Assembly (NCBI GenBank): GCA_017590115.1 | Contig: JAGGNK010003335.1 | Location: 4,588,001-4,652,000, forward strand | DNA: 64,000 bases | Origin: Montifringilla adamsi | Lineage: Eukaryota; Chordata; Aves; Passeriformes; Passeridae | Direction of reading: 5' to 3' | Part shown: positions 35,985 to 49,582 of the stretch, one piece after another | How positions within the stretch are numbered: position 1 is the first letter of the stretch | How the letters are laid out: each line of letters starts with the position of its first letter | Notes under the pieces: generated by a model | Databases searched by the model: none | What the model saw: the letters and a program-made list of their open reading frames with translations, nothing else | What the model was told of the DNA's origin: nothing | Translations under genes and position numbers: made by a program

Positions 35985-38736
35985 GTAAGCTTTGTATGGC
36001 TTCTATTACCAAAAACATTGGGTCAAGATCTTTGATCACTGGTGAAGGTTTTTGTTTAAACAAAAAATTAATAAATAACTGCTGAAAAATCACAGTCATT
36101 AGATGAAATAGGGAAAAGTCATGGCCACTTTGTATCACTGGTATTTGTTCTCATACAGGAAAAGATTTATTTTTTTTAAGTATTGTTGTACTGGGAGTTA
36201 AGTTAGAGTTTCATTGTATTGGTGTGTCTATCAGCCTCTTAGACATGCAGTGCCCTGAAAACAGGTGCTTAAAGAGCTACAGGCAGCTGAATTTCTAAGA
36301 TATCTTCAAGAGGGTTTAATTCTACCAACCTAAGGTAACACAGAAATAGATGTGTCACAGGACTTGTTTACATTCTTAGATGCCAAGAAATCACTTCAAA
36401 ACCTGGCCCTTTGAACTACATTTTATTTTATACTCTATGTTATTAACTAGCTTTCAGTTATTTTTTCTTTCTTAGGTAGTATGTAAAATGAACCTGTAAA
36501 AACACAGTCTAGAAATGAAAGATAGTAATTTATGCCTCTGTTTAGTCACCTCTGAATGAATTAACTACACGTGTCTGTGCTCACTTCTTCAAAGTGCTTC
36601 ATGACTTCTTGCTTTTAGGACAGTCAGAAGATTGAAAATTATGTTTTATTGTATCAAAACTGTTCTCTCAGCAAAGTAGCAAATTACTTCTCCCAGATAA
36701 AATATCACATCTGGGAGTCAGAAGTGCAAAACTTTCCATCTCCGTGAATGTGCCTGTCATCCTCGAAAATAATCAACAGTGCTTTACATTACATGTGCTT
36801 TCATGAGCAATATCTTGCAGAACTGTGGCTTTTATCACATGGGGCTGTCATTTCTCTTTGTTCCTCCTGAAGGTGTTTGTCAGATTTTTATTTTTATGTC
36901 CTGCTGGTTAAACAGGAAAGCAATAGATTTGCTTGTTTAGGGGCTAAGCTTAGGCCCACATATGATTTGTCATTTAAAAAAACCTGCACTCCTCTCCTTG
37001 CCAACTTTTTAATAAAAAGCTGGCATTTCACAGGTTTTTAAATATTGTGGATTTAAGATCTCTTCTGTGGTGAAGAATGTCAGTAATTGTAGCTCTTTGG
37101 GTAGGGTGGCAAACTGCCTTTTCTGTCTCTCTTTGAAATTTCAATCTGGTTGAATGTTCTAGCTTTTCCAGTGTTGCATTTGCCTATGAGGCAATGGATT
37201 GTTTGTTAATACTTGTTAAAACCAGTACAGGACAGAATAAGTGGGGCAGTAAGTGCTCATGAATAAATCTGCAGAGGGATCTTATTTATTTCCTCTTTAC
37301 ACACAGAAACCATGCCAGGTTAGATCTGAAAGCCTTTTACCATGAGAACATGAAGTAGGGAATACTTCAGTAGAACTTGTTTTGTACAAGGGAAAAATAT
37401 CCAACATGGAATTACGACATATATTCCAATCCAGATTCAAGATTGTTATACACAAACACGAGACAGGGCTGCCTTAAAATTGGTTATTCCATCCCATAAA
37501 AAAGATTTTGATCTATGAATCAGTCTTGTCTAGGATCTTGTCTTTCACCAAAGTTTTATGGCCCAAAAAGGTGGTGTAAGGGAAAGGAAAATGTGAAGGC
37601 TTCAGACTGCAGCATTCATCCTGTCTGGAAAAATTGTGTGTAATAACAATTGCCATCAGATCAGTCACTACAGCTTATTATATTGTGAATAATTTCAATC
37701 AGGCTTCTCTGGTGCTTTGGGAAGCTGATATTTCTTGTTCTTCGTGCTAGCTGCAAAGTCATGGAAGGGCATGATGTCTTCTAATTTTCTTCCATATGAA
37801 TCATGAAAATAGGTAATTGTTTTAACATAGGTGAAAGTCTTTTTGGGACACTGCAAATTTTGTTAATCTTGTGGCAGCAAAAAGTTATTTCTAATAGAAC
37901 AACTGAGCTTCCATCCTAGAGGAAATATTACTTCGATTTTAAGAGGTAATCTTGGAGTGTATGTTGTCTTTATTTCCGATTTTAATAAGGACTCTGGCAC
38001 CTGTTCCAAAAGAAATACAAAGGCAAACCAAAGTTTTCTAGATACTGAATGTTCTCCAAAGCTTTCTTGAAGACCAGGGGAAATGCAGTAAATTGCCCTC
38101 TTTCAACAGAGAGCAATGAAAATTAAAATTAAATAGGCTGGCCTGTGAACATATTTATTTTAATTTTCTTTTCACAGAGATCAGCTGAAATGGGAACTCT
38201 AGTCTGCTGGTCAAATGAAAGAAAAGACACTTCCAGTAGTGTATTTAAAGAATGTACCATTGAAAAAATGAGAAACAATTAATAGGCATTAAAGTGTCCT
38301 GGGGAGATGCAATAACCCAGATGTTTGATTGAGGAGTTTGTACTTTTGGAACCAAAACTTTTTGATCATCCTCTGTAGACAATCTGCTGTGCTATTGGAA
38401 TGAATCACACACCAAAAGGAGAGAACAAAAAATTGAATTGCAGATAGTACAGACCTATGTTTAAATGCCTGGTTTCTCATGGTGTTCTTTAAAATGTACT
38501 TTGTCTACTTTAAAATTTTCCAAGCAAGGTGGACTTCCATTACTACAAAATGCCAAAGCATTTTCTATGATGCTATACTTTATTATCCCTCTTTAATTGC
38601 ATTTAAATTTCTCAAGTCACCTGATTTCATGGAACCCTAATTAGTTAGACTCCATCCATAAAAGTTAATTATAATCTTCAAATATGTGTGATTTTTATCA
38701 TGTTTGCTTTGCTTAACCCAGATGTGGGTGAGGCTC

Positions 38737-39172
38737 TGTAGTGACACAGGGTCCCCAGGCAGGTGCAAAGGAGAGCTGCTTTATTGCAAAAACCAGGCCT
38801 TTTTAAGCAGTTAGCCCATTATCAGTTACATAGTTTTAAAGCATAACAAACATAATTCAACCATCCACCATACACCAATGTGAACACACAATGGTTATAT
38901 AACTTGTTCTCCTACCCGTAATTCAGCTGAGTCTCTTTCCCACAGTCCTTTTCTACTTAGCCCAAGTAGCAGGCCTGAGCCATGGTTTTACAAGGGTAAC
39001 AAGGCTCTTATTTATAAGGCTGTACCTATATGCAACACCCAGAGACAACACCCAAGACTGGCACAGATTACTCTTTTCATCTTTCTAGTCAGTCAGTCCC
39101 TCCAAACCTCCCATGGTTATTTTTCTCTAAACTTTCTTCAGTTTGCCATTAACTTACTAACAGGGGCCAGCA
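38737..39172 (-). mobile_element. Probable solo LTR of an endogenous retrovirus
   Basis: Read on the - strand it starts TGCTGGCCCC (or TGTTAGTAAG from 39162), has TATA-like TTATAAATAAG at about 39006-39016 and TTATATAA near 38894-38902, a polyadenylation signal AATAAA at 38785-38780, and ends GGGACCCTGTGTCACTACA at 38737. This is the layout of a retroviral LTR of about 430 bp. No internal genes and no second LTR are nearby, and no clear target-site duplication was found, so the exact ends are uncertain. Confidence 0.5.
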
Positions 39173-42100
39173 CTGAATGTGGTACACAAACCTGAAAGTG
39201 AATGTCAATGCAATAGTTGCTAAAAGCTATTATATATATTCAATTCCCTTGAAGTTCTAAAATGTTCAAGGAACTAATTGATTTGAAATTATTATATAGC
39301 TTGGCTGTGATATACCCCAAGGGTAATATCAAGTACTTTAAGTACTCCATAGCATTCAGACAGGTTTTTGCATCAATTTCACATTTTTGAAAGATTAAAC
39401 CTATTTTTTCCTCAGTGTTTTAGTAGACACTAAGATACAAATGCAAGGGCTATGCACAGTTCAGTATGGCATAGCAGCAGCCACAAAAACATTAACATTA
39501 TTTAAGCTATTCATATTTCTTAATTGTAAGAACCTAATTCAGATATCTGAGACAGTGACTCAGAGAAACCTTGTTTATGTGCCTTTAATCATCCTGTGGC
39601 CCTTTTGGAGAAGTAGGTAAGCCAACAGGCATCCTAAATGAGGTAGCCTGATTACTCTTTCCATAGAAAGTTCCTCTGTAATGCTTTCAGACCCTGTCAT
39701 TTTCAGGTACTTCCTACAAGCATCAATCTCTTCCTCCTCTCTAAGTCCACTGATGCCTGTGGCACAAAAAGTTTAGGCTGGCCTTCACTCTGACTCTTTG
39801 TCTACTTAGGGTAAGTTTTTAGAACATTTAAAGATTTTTGTGTCAGCACTAACTCTGGTTAGCCCTGGAGCAGAGGTATAGAAAGAAGGAAAAAACAAAG
39901 TGCTCATAACTGTGGTGCATGAAATCAGAACTGCCAACAGCTGAAAAACTGCAAGTGGCTTAATCTGGCCCCACTGTTTTGAAAGAGAATTAAAATTTTT
40001 CAGTCAATTGAAGTATTGTGATTCTGTGCTGCAATTTTCTCTGACAGCAAAGGAGATTTGCTTGCCTTCAGGTGACCATATGTACTTTATGGGAAGCTGG
40101 GCAGCAAAGGCTGTCCTTCTGTTTGAACCTCCTTCACCTGCTCTGTTCAGCTGGATTTCTGAACAGAGGATTGTTCCTTCTGTGGGTGCTCCCTCCTCCT
40201 GTCTGTGATAGTGCCAGGGATGCAGTGACCAACAGAGGTATGGGGAATCTGGAGAAAAGCAGAGAAAAGGGATTGGGACATGCTGGAAAACTGGAACTGA
40301 CCTACTGTCAAAACTCAGAGTTTAAAGAAAAACAATTTTTCTCTGGACTCAGAAATATCATATGCAACTCATTCAACCCAAGGTGAACCTGAAAGTTTGT
40401 AAAGTGGAAAGCAGGATGAAAGGAAAATCCCATTCTGACAAGGGCACAGTGAGCTGAAAGATTTCTTGCCAACACTTAATTTAAAGTCTTGGTCAGCAGC
40501 ACTGAGTTTTCACTTGTTAAATAGCCTTTTCTTTCTGGTTTTTTATTTTTGTTTTCTGACAAATCATAATTTTAAAGACTAGGAGCCTGCTGGAGGCTTT
40601 AGTGGGTTCATTTTATACATGAAAAAAAGGGCTAAAGCCTGTGTCCCATTCAAAACCTCACCACAGGCAGCATTGCAGTCTGTTTTCTTGGGCATAGCAA
40701 TATCAAGGCTCCAGTGGTACCTTCCTTGAACAGTGTAGGAGTCTCATCAGCTGGATGCTGAAGACCTCCAATAGGTGAATTCCTGTGACAGCCACAAAGC
40801 ATGTACTGGGATTAGTTGCAAGTTACCACCTCCCCCGCCTAATGTTGAACACGAGTGTTGTTCTCTGGCAATGGGCATCCCCTGCTCTGCCATCCCTCTA
40901 ATTTTTGTCTGCTCGTCATGTACTGTGGAAATGTTGCACCTAGTTTAGCTGTGGATACCTGAATTAGCAGTGAGTTTGACTGAAGGCACAAACAGCGCCT
41001 TCGGCTTGAGGCATTCTTCAGCCTTGCAGAGAGCTGAGAAAATGTCCTTAACCAACACAACTCAGGTGTGTTATGTCACCATGATACTGCTTGAAACCAG
41101 TGCTGCCAAAATCAGGAAGAAAATAAAACATTTTATGTGGGATATGATGATTGTGAGGAATTATGGGACAAGCTGAACTGACTAAATGCAAACCAGCTCT
41201 CAGCTGGTCCAGGCAGCAGCACTTGAAAGTGGAAGAGCAGTGAGCTGCAATTGTTGTCAGTCAGGGTGCATTGCTGCAGGGAGGATCCTGGGTCCCTGTG
41301 GAAGAAAATCCATAAAATACATTACTAAAGCTACCACTGCTTCATGTATTGCTTGATCAGAGCTTTCTTCAAGATCTATTACCTGCCAAGACAATTAAAG
41401 CTGCTTCACAGAAAAGGTGCAATGGCTTAGCAGCAGGAGGTAATGACTAAACATTAAGACCAAATAAATACGAATCTCTGGCTTTGGCTCAGAGACCTGC
41501 AAAATCATGGCCTTGTGGCACTAAGATTCAACCTAACTGTCTGAACTTTTAAAATACCATTAAAACCTGGAGAGTGGCAGGTTTCTGCCATGTGACCTCA
41601 TGAGCTACATGGTCATATAAGGATATGACTACCAAAAAAGCTGATGTAGGCTGTGCTTTCCAGAAATTTTGCAAGTTAATGAGAGCCCATAGAAACTAAT
41701 GCTAATGATTAGGAGACATCAATTGAATCACCTTGAAATTATCTGTTCCTTCCACCTGGTGCCAGGAAAAATTGTAACAATAGTATTTTGTTCAAGACAG
41801 TAAAAAAATTTTAAAAATTCCTAAATACAAAATTCTACAGTTTACAAAATTAATCTAGTAAAGTCTAAGCAACATGCTGTTTACATCTGTTTTATTTCCT
41901 CAAAGGTGAGTTAAAATAAATCCAAAACCATCTATATGAACAAATAATATATTTATAAAATTCTGCTACTTACTTAAAGTTTGTGTAAGCTTCAATGAGC
42001 TTGTATCATTGAGAAAGTAAGTTACTTGTTATGCTGCTATAGGCAGTTTAAGCACATGAGGAAATAGGATTTGTTATTAGCATTGAGGAATTTGGAATGC

Positions 42101-42275
42101 CAGTATGATACAAGTGCGTGCACTTTATTAGACTTCAGAAATATTCCAATCTAGTTGTTTTTAAAAGGTGTTTTTGCTGTCTTAACATAGTGTTCAAATC
42201 CTGAGAGTTTGGTGCTGTGGGGAAGGGCTGGGGCTGGGTACAGGACTGGGCACTGCCAAATGACATCGTTGATGC

Positions 42276-42340
42276 GGATGGGATGGGATGGGATGGGATG
42301 GGATGGGATGGGATGGGATGGGATGGGATGGGATGGGATG
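42276..42340. repeat. (GGATG)13 pentanucleotide microsatellite, G-quadruplex prone
   Basis: Thirteen perfect units in 65 bases. Adjoining units create twelve GGG runs separated by AT, a classic G3-N2 quadruplex pattern, on the sense strand of the ATP10B intron. Apparent open frames through it on both strands are repeat artefacts. Confidence 0.97.
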
Positions 42341-45300
42341 GTGGCAGGAGCAGTGACAAACCCAGACACACACCCTGGCACCTTCCCGTGCCAAGGTGGC
42401 ATCTGCAGCTCAGGAACATCATCAGCCAATTGTGCTGTACTCTGACCTATGGACAGTTTCCAGAATCAGTTCCTGTCTGACCTAGTGCCTTCCTTGAGTC
42501 CTAAATCTGCTCCTTTGTTGTCAGTTTTTTTGGTTTGTGGAAGTAGCTCCTAATGGTGAGGTCATGGACATGAAGCGATCTTTGAAAATATTTTGTGAGG
42601 GGTTTGCATATAAAAGCTGATACAATCTTTGTTAGCATAAAATTGTGCAAGATTTTTATCTGCAAAAATAGACTGAAGGATAAGCAGCAGTGTGATTCAA
42701 CCTGTTGCCCATGTAGAACCAGGATCCCAGGATATTGGTGTTTTTCATAAAATAGGTGGTGCTTGAAGGAGGCCATTTTCAAATATAGCATTCTAGCAAA
42801 CTTACACACAACAAAATAGAAATATGTAGGTTTCTCTATTGACAACACTGATATGTTTTTCTGTGTGCCATGACCTGGTGGCAATATAGTACAGAGCAAA
42901 CAATATCTTTATTTTGAACTGCAAAGGATCCTGACATGGAGCTTGCAGTAATTCTAGGGAATAAGATTCACTGGACTAATTGTCTGATAAAATGTTTCTA
43001 GATGACAAAGATTTCTGAAGATCTTTGTCTAAGACAATCTAGGAGACACACATGTGGTGGAGTGCATGTGAAAAGTTACTTTTATTTAATTTTTTCTGTA
43101 TAGCAGAAAAATAATTTTTATTTCCCTCCATCCACCAGGAATTTTGATCCTGTTTTTGTTTGAAGTTTATCTTTATTGAATCCAAGAAAGTGAAATCAAA
43201 TTCTTGACACAAAGTCAATATTTTATTCAAGTTCCCCCATGATCTCCAACTGCAGCAGGACTTTTTTATGGTCCTCTTTTTCCCAGAAATGCCTTCATAA
43301 AATCTGTTTAGTTCAGACCTTCTGTTCAGATTTGATGAGTTCAATAACAGTTCTGGCAGACATCATTTTGACTGTTCAAGGCCTCTTTTCATTGGCAGTA
43401 TCCTCTGATGGGCATCATTGTGATACCTATGAGCAAGGGAACACTTTTTGAATGTGCTTTTGATAAATTGCCAGGTAAAAGAGAGCAGGGACTGAGGAAC
43501 TTTCTTCTTACAACTTGTCTTCAGTGTGCCACAGCCCTGACACCACATGCTGTAAGAATCAAGTTTCCAGATTCCCACCTATTGAAAATCCCCACATCTG
43601 GTGATTTTTATTTTATTGGCTCAATACATTTGCCCTTTTTGTGTGTTTGTATATTTGTTGTCAGAGCATCTTGGATTTATTAAGCTCCTCTGTATATTTA
43701 GCAACCAGAGCTTGTGCTGTTAACTTTCATCACTGAACAGAAAATGGGCAGTGTTCCCAGTTACAGGGATTGCTGAAAGGAAACTGCTTCATCTGAAAAA
43801 TCTTGTTAGACAACTAGGACAGTGCTGCCGTGGGGTGCACCAGTTTCATCGTGAAGTACTTTTCTTCCTTTCATCCACTGGCAATTCCCTACAAAGTTGT
43901 AGAAAAGCTTTGTACTATTTTTAATATTTTAAATTATTCATCTTATAATCAAAATTTTAATCTTACAGGTTCAGATGCAGAGTTTTCTTCAGGAGCAGAA
44001 AATGTGTATTCTTTGAATACTCGTTGGGATAGAGTGACAGTTCACCCGAATGCAGGTTTGGGATTCTAGCAATCCCTGAACTGTAGTCCCTGTGCCTAGT
44101 AAGGCTTTTCCTCTGATCTGAAAGAGGTCATTTGGCTTTTCTGACTCACTGTCTCCTCTGTAATTAGTGACTGGGTAGAACCCTGAAGCTTTACTTGTAA
44201 TGTAGGTTTTATAGGGAGCTACTGAAAAAAAAATTACAAATCCATTATTTCTGTGGATTATTTGGGCTAATCTGGTTTATTTCAGCTGATGTAGAAAGCA
44301 CCCAGCTAGACAAGGCCCTTCTATAGCATTTTATGAGTGGACAAAATCAGAAATATGCTCTGTAAACTTCTGAATTGTGCAAGAGTTGACGCACAGAGAG
44401 GTAGGATTACCATGGAGAAGCCACAGTAAACATTGTATGCAAACTATAAATGGCATTCAAATGTCTAGGATGGCAAGACAAGACATCTACTTCCTCTAAA
44501 CTGATCTTGTACTCTTTCTTTCATGTTTTAAACAAACAAATTAAAAAGTCCTATTCAGACCTTCAGAAGAAGGTGTTTGGCATGGAAAGGATTGCTACTT
44601 ACATAGTTGATTTGTTATATTAACTTAGTATCTGCTTTGTAGAGGATTAAATACTCAGCATACACTTGCTCAAATACTTTGCAAATAGAAATTTAACTAG
44701 ATTTTTTTAAAATGCATAGCAGCATCTAATTAACTTACAACAAACCTCTGTTCTTCTCTATGGTCTTTTATGTCTGTTGTTGAGCAAAAGAAAAAGGACA
44801 TGCAGGTAAGCAGAATCAGACAAAATAAGAAGAATGAAAAATTCAAGAAAGAAAAATTAATGTAAGATGAAAAAATATTGCTACAACCCCATCATTTAGT
44901 AAGTGCTTCATAAGCAGCAGTAGAGGGATTCAAATGATCAGGTTGGGGGGTTCTGTTTTTTAGTGAAAGTCAGTACCACTGGGAAATGGACAGAATTTAA
45001 CTTCTTGCATAACCTGCACAGGTAACTGCTTGTTGTTGTGTTGTGGATAAGGGCACAAGCCAAGTGTGAGGGTTTGCCTGGCAGCGTTGTGGCTGGCTCT
45101 GCTCTGCAGCAAGCCAGGAAAGTGGGTTATCAGGAAATAGCCCTTGGCCTGGCAGTGAGGCAGTGCTTGGATGTGTGCTTTGAACTGGAGCAAAACACTT
45201 TATCTCTCCCATCACTGCTCCCCTTCTCATGTCACAAACACTTCAATGAAAGATAGTATTCTCCATCCAGTAGATGAGGATGATTAAAAACTTAACCAGA

Positions 45301-45637
45301 AAAGACTCTGAGTCTTTACAAAAGGGCTTTAATTGTCTATCTGGTAAAGTATCATGAGCATTTTCCCTTGCACAGAGCAAGGCATAAGATGATTCAGTTA
45401 TTCATCCTGAAAAAATAATTTCCTCTCAAGGAGTTAGAACCAAGCCATTGTTGCAGTGCATTTTTTTCCCATTAACTAATTTTAAAGCTTATTGTGTTGT
45501 TTCTGGTCTGCTTAGATGGTTAAGAGCAGTTAAAGGTTTAATTACTAAAAATGCAATGTCAAAAAAAGTCTGCTATTTGCTGAACTTAGTTTGTTGATGA
45601 AATAGTCATTTCTTTTCCTTGAACCCCATAGGCTCTT

Positions 45638-45764
45638 TTTTTTTTTTTAATTTTTTGTTAATTTATAAGCTCTTTGTTTCTTATTTAACTTTTCTATTAA
45701 TTTGGGCTCTGGTTGTGGTTTGGTTTTTTTTGTTTTGGTTTGTTTTTTGTTGTTTTTTTTTTCC
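45638..45764. repeat. T/G-rich low-complexity tract
   Basis: T runs and GGTTTTG-type words with no clear unit. Confidence 0.6.
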
Positions 45765-46294
45765 TTAATACTAAGGGACCATTTGTCAGCTCTTCCACCT
45801 TTTGAAGTCGTTTCTCTGCACTAAACTAAAAATTTGTAGCTACCTCTTGAGAGTTACAAACTGGAAACCTGAAGCAAGTGTGGCTGAGGTATCAGTTTGC
45901 TTCTTTCAGGAGCTATATGCTGTTGTTGGAAAGTGTCTAGGAAACAGTCACAGTCAAAAACAATAATCTGAATTTCTTCAATAAGATACTCAGAAATACC
46001 TCTGTAGGTCTGAACTGCCTGCCATACATTGTGCAGATTATAGGAGTAGTGCTAGAATGGAAGAGAACTGCTGTAAATGCTTTATTCCGTGTAAAGATTT
46101 AGTTTGAATGTGACATATGGTGAAGTGGTGCTGTGGAAGTGTCTGAATCATTAATTTCTGGCTTCTGTGCTGTGTCCTTTAAGAAAAGGTCAGTGTGCCC
46201 CCATGCCCTGTTTTCTCTTTTTGAAACCCCACAACCCAGCAGTCCTGCCCGCCTAATGTCACTCATCACCCATGACACGCTCTTAATGCAACAG

Positions 46295-46499
46295 GGAGGA
46301 ACATGCTTACGTGGAGAAGTGCTGGAAGGATGTCAGAGTGGGGGACTTTGTGCAGCTGCAGTGTAACGAGATCGTCCCAGCAGACATCCTGCTGCTCTAC
46401 TCCTCTGACCAGAACGGGATCTGCCACCTGGAAACCGCCAGCCTCGACGGGGAGACCAACCTCAAGCAGCGCCGCGTCGTGATGGGCTTCAGCAGCCAG
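46295..46499 (+). CDS. ATP10B: ATP10B coding exon 3 (actuator domain, DGET)
   Basis: Completes codon 157 and encodes residues 158-225 of the canonical form. It is the shared exon to which either N-terminal version can splice. It carries [11 protein letters not shown] and [11 protein letters not shown], typical of the start of the actuator domain, and DGET at 46446-46457 (residues 208-211), the P4 form of the dephosphorylation loop, in which the glutamate positions water on the aspartyl phosphate. Near-identity to human ATP10B here supports the gene assignment. The acceptor (TGCAACAG) has a poor pyrimidine tract, which may make its use sensitive to regulation. The exon is clearly richer in G+C and CpG than the surrounding introns. 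It ends in CAG|GTCAGT, phase 0. Confidence 0.95.
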
Positions 46500-48067
46500 G
46501 TCAGTCTGGGAAATGCAGCCCACAAACGGGCACATTTGTCCCCAGCTGTGGCCACTGTGCCACAGCAAAGCCACTGCCACGAGGGTTTTATTTCTGCATG
46601 GCAACTGGAAGAAAGCTCATGGTCCCCTGACGCAGCATCCGTGGGTTTCCTTATGGACTCTGTGTCTCCGTTGTCCTGACACACCACACTTACTGCATGG
46701 GCAGGTGGAGGTGTGAGAGCTCAGCTGGGAGCTGCTCTAAGGCACTCTGGGCTGGCAGTTTAATAGGAACTCAAGCTAAATTTAATTTTTTTTTGTTAAA
46801 GTTAAATGTTTGACATCAGTTTGTGATTCAGATTGAATTCTTAAAATCACCATTTCTTTTTCATAGGCAGTATCGTTTCCTTTTTACCATTTTCCTTGAC
46901 TTTAGTGCTATGTTCACGTGGCTGGTATTGGATAAACCTGAAGTAAACTAGAAAACATGACTTAGTTGTTACATTTTCAAGTATCTTTAAACACACAGCA
47001 GGGCAGTTTTTCAAATAACCCAGAACAAGTTTAAGGAGTGGTAGCACATGCAGAGGAAAACTTTGTTCCATTGGAATCACTCCAGCAGACAGGAAATAAA
47101 CTTCACAGATAATTCTAGGAATTACATTAATTTATTTAGCAATTAGTACCAGTACCACTAGGAAGATCTTTTGAGGTTACTGGTGTTTGGGACACAGCTG
47201 CCAGGGAGCAACCAGACATTAAATAAAAGTATATTTCCATGGCCAATTGAGATCAGGTGCTGTACTCGTGTTATTTGCTTGTTGTTCAAAAGGAAATCAC
47301 TTTTCAAAGACAATTAAGGCCTTTCTCATATTGTGGCATAGCACAGGCCTTTTCCAGTGCCTTCCAGTGACAATTAGGGAGAGGTTTTGTTCCTGAGACA
47401 CACTGGAAATTTTAATATGTAAAGATTTAGCAGAAAAACAGTAATCTGGTTACTTAACATTTTTTAAATGTTGCATTTTTGTCATGTAGTTTTTTTTTCA
47501 TGTCATGTAATTTACATGTTAGGTTTTCTATTTTTCCTTTTACAGGAGAACAAGGCGCTTTACCATTACATAAACTGCAAACTTTTGCCTCACTTGTTTG
47601 TAATGTGTGGAAGTCTTCCATTATATCACAAAATAGCCCCATGCCAAATTATGCCCCAGACTGCCTATTCATGGTGATTTTGCCTAGACTTTGAGTTGTT
47701 ACTGAGATAAGCTGTATGCCTAGCAATGTCTATACTTAAGAACTCCTGTTATATTAACAGAGTGGGATGCAATTCTGGCCATGGTAGCAGCCAGTGCTCA
47801 GGAAGGCCAGAGCTGACAAACTTCCTGTATCACCCTGCTCTTGTGGTGTGTTTGTGTAAACAGTGTGCTGGATGAAAACCCCAGTAGTATCACACTGCAG
47901 GTTTTAGTGTGCCAACTTCTTCCTTGTTCTTTGAGCTTTGCTTAGTCCTGTGATTTATGAACTGCGTAAAACCCCTCGTATGTAATTCTGACTATAAAGT
48001 GACTCTTTAAGCAGGCAGGAAATAAATACATATTAGTTAGTTCTTCAGTTGGGTTAGAACTAACTGG

Positions 48068-48388
48068 GGTTACTTCTTCAGTTTAGGATGCAAGAAAGGT
48101 GGAGAAAGACTACTTACAAAAGCATGGAGGGACAGGACAAGGGGGAATGGCTTCAAACTGACAGCAAGTAGGTTTAGATGAGATATTAGGAAGCAATTCT
48201 TCCTTTTGAGGGGGTGAAGCCCTGGAACAGGTTGTCCAGAGAATTTTTGCATTTCCCCTCCCTGGAAGTGTCCAAGGCTAGGTTAAATTGGGCTCTGAAT
48301 CAACCTGGTTTAGTGGAAGGTGTCCCTGCCCACGGGATGATCTTTAAGGTCCCTTCCAAAGCCCTTACCATTCTGTGATTCTGTGATA
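48068..48388 (+). mobile_element. CR1 LINE 3' fragment
   Basis: Contains the hallmark CR1 3' end: GGACAAGGGGGAATGGCTTC, TTAGATGAGATATTAGGAAG, CCCTGGAACAGGTTGTCCAG, GTGGAAGGTGTCCCTGCCC, GATGATCTTTAAGGTCCCTT, ending in the ATTCTGTG tail repeats at about 48370-48386. CR1 is the dominant LINE of birds and also occurs in other reptiles. It is 5' truncated; the left edge is approximate. The tract GAATTTTTGCATTTCCCCTC shows it is diverged from the consensus. Confidence 0.9.
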
Positions 48389-49582
48389 TGCTTAGGAATA
48401 TTGAATACAACTCTCTGTAAAAGACTGAGAGAAAGGATTATAATTTTCTCCTTTTATGACATTTTCTAATTTGAATAATCAAACATAAAATTCTTGTCAT
48501 CAAAAGAGAAAAAATTTGAGAAAAGAAACATTCCTCTGCACCCCTTTCTATCTAGAAGCCTAATAGTTTTCTTTTTTAGCAATGAAAATGCCAGGTGACT
48601 TTTGTATCTTCCTGTTCTCCTGTTGTACAAATACTTCTTGCAAAACAGAATATGAACTGATTTTCCTGTTGAGTTTTCAGAGTTGAACAAGATTTAGCAC
48701 AGGTGAAAATCTCTTAACAGACATTCTAAAAATACTCAGCCAGATGGGTCAGAAGGTATGCAAAATGCCCTTATATTCCTGAAGTTTTTATATTTCCTCC
48801 AACAATTTTTATCATATTCTCTACTTTTTTGTACTTATATATATGTGTATAGTAAAAAAAGGAATATATGTATTATTTATGAAATAAGAATCAGAGAGAA
48901 AATAATGTAAAAATTAAAGCACGATGCTTGCTTTAGAAAAAGCTAGGGAGACCCAGTAGCAGATTTGATTTCCAGCTTTCCCAGTGGAGGATTTTGTATT
49001 AAGTGAGCCTCAGTTCTTTCAAAATGCTGTGGCACAGCAATAATTATTATCTTTCACATTTCTCACATCTCATTTTTATTACATTTTCTTAATCAAATAT
49101 CAAAGTTCTGTGTATTTTTCAGTTAAGACTAAATCACCACTTATGGCAGCCAAGCACCTCTCACTCTGTCTGCTTTCTGGACTGCTTCATGCAGTCCAAG
49201 CCCCAGGCTGTTCCCCTGAACACTGGGGAACTCAAGTAAAATCCTGTGCCTCAGTTAACTCCAAACTGAGTGAGCACTTAGCCTGAAAAGCTTTGTCTCA
49301 TTTTGTCTCTCCCAGCAGTGTGGGTTTATTCTACTGCCTTCCCTCTTCTGGATTTGTTCATCCATTTTATGGTTGGGTGGTGGGGGTTTTATGCTGTCAG
49401 TCTTGCTTTTAGTTTTCTTTGATTATGATACATTAATTCAAATGTGTGTTCTCTTTACGATTATACCATCGTGGATATACATAATCAAAAATCCTGTTAA
49501 ATCCTGAAATTATTTTCATTTGAGCTTGTTCTTGGTTGACCACTGTTTTTCTTTTATAAGTAATCTGAATATTTCACAGGGC

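Larger units (their letters stand above)
35985..46294 (+). other. Intron between the alternative exon and exon 3
   Basis: About 10.3 kb shared by both transcript forms. It contains a probable LTR on the - strand (about 38737-39172), a (GGATG)13 array at 42276-42340 and a T/G-rich low-complexity tract at about 45638-45764. No other exon was recognised. Confidence 0.75.

Noticed and set aside
42135..42480. Several open frames on both strands through the GGATG array
   Set aside because: They translate the microsatellite (PSHPIPSH and WDGMG repeats) and are artefacts of a 5-bp unit lacking stops.
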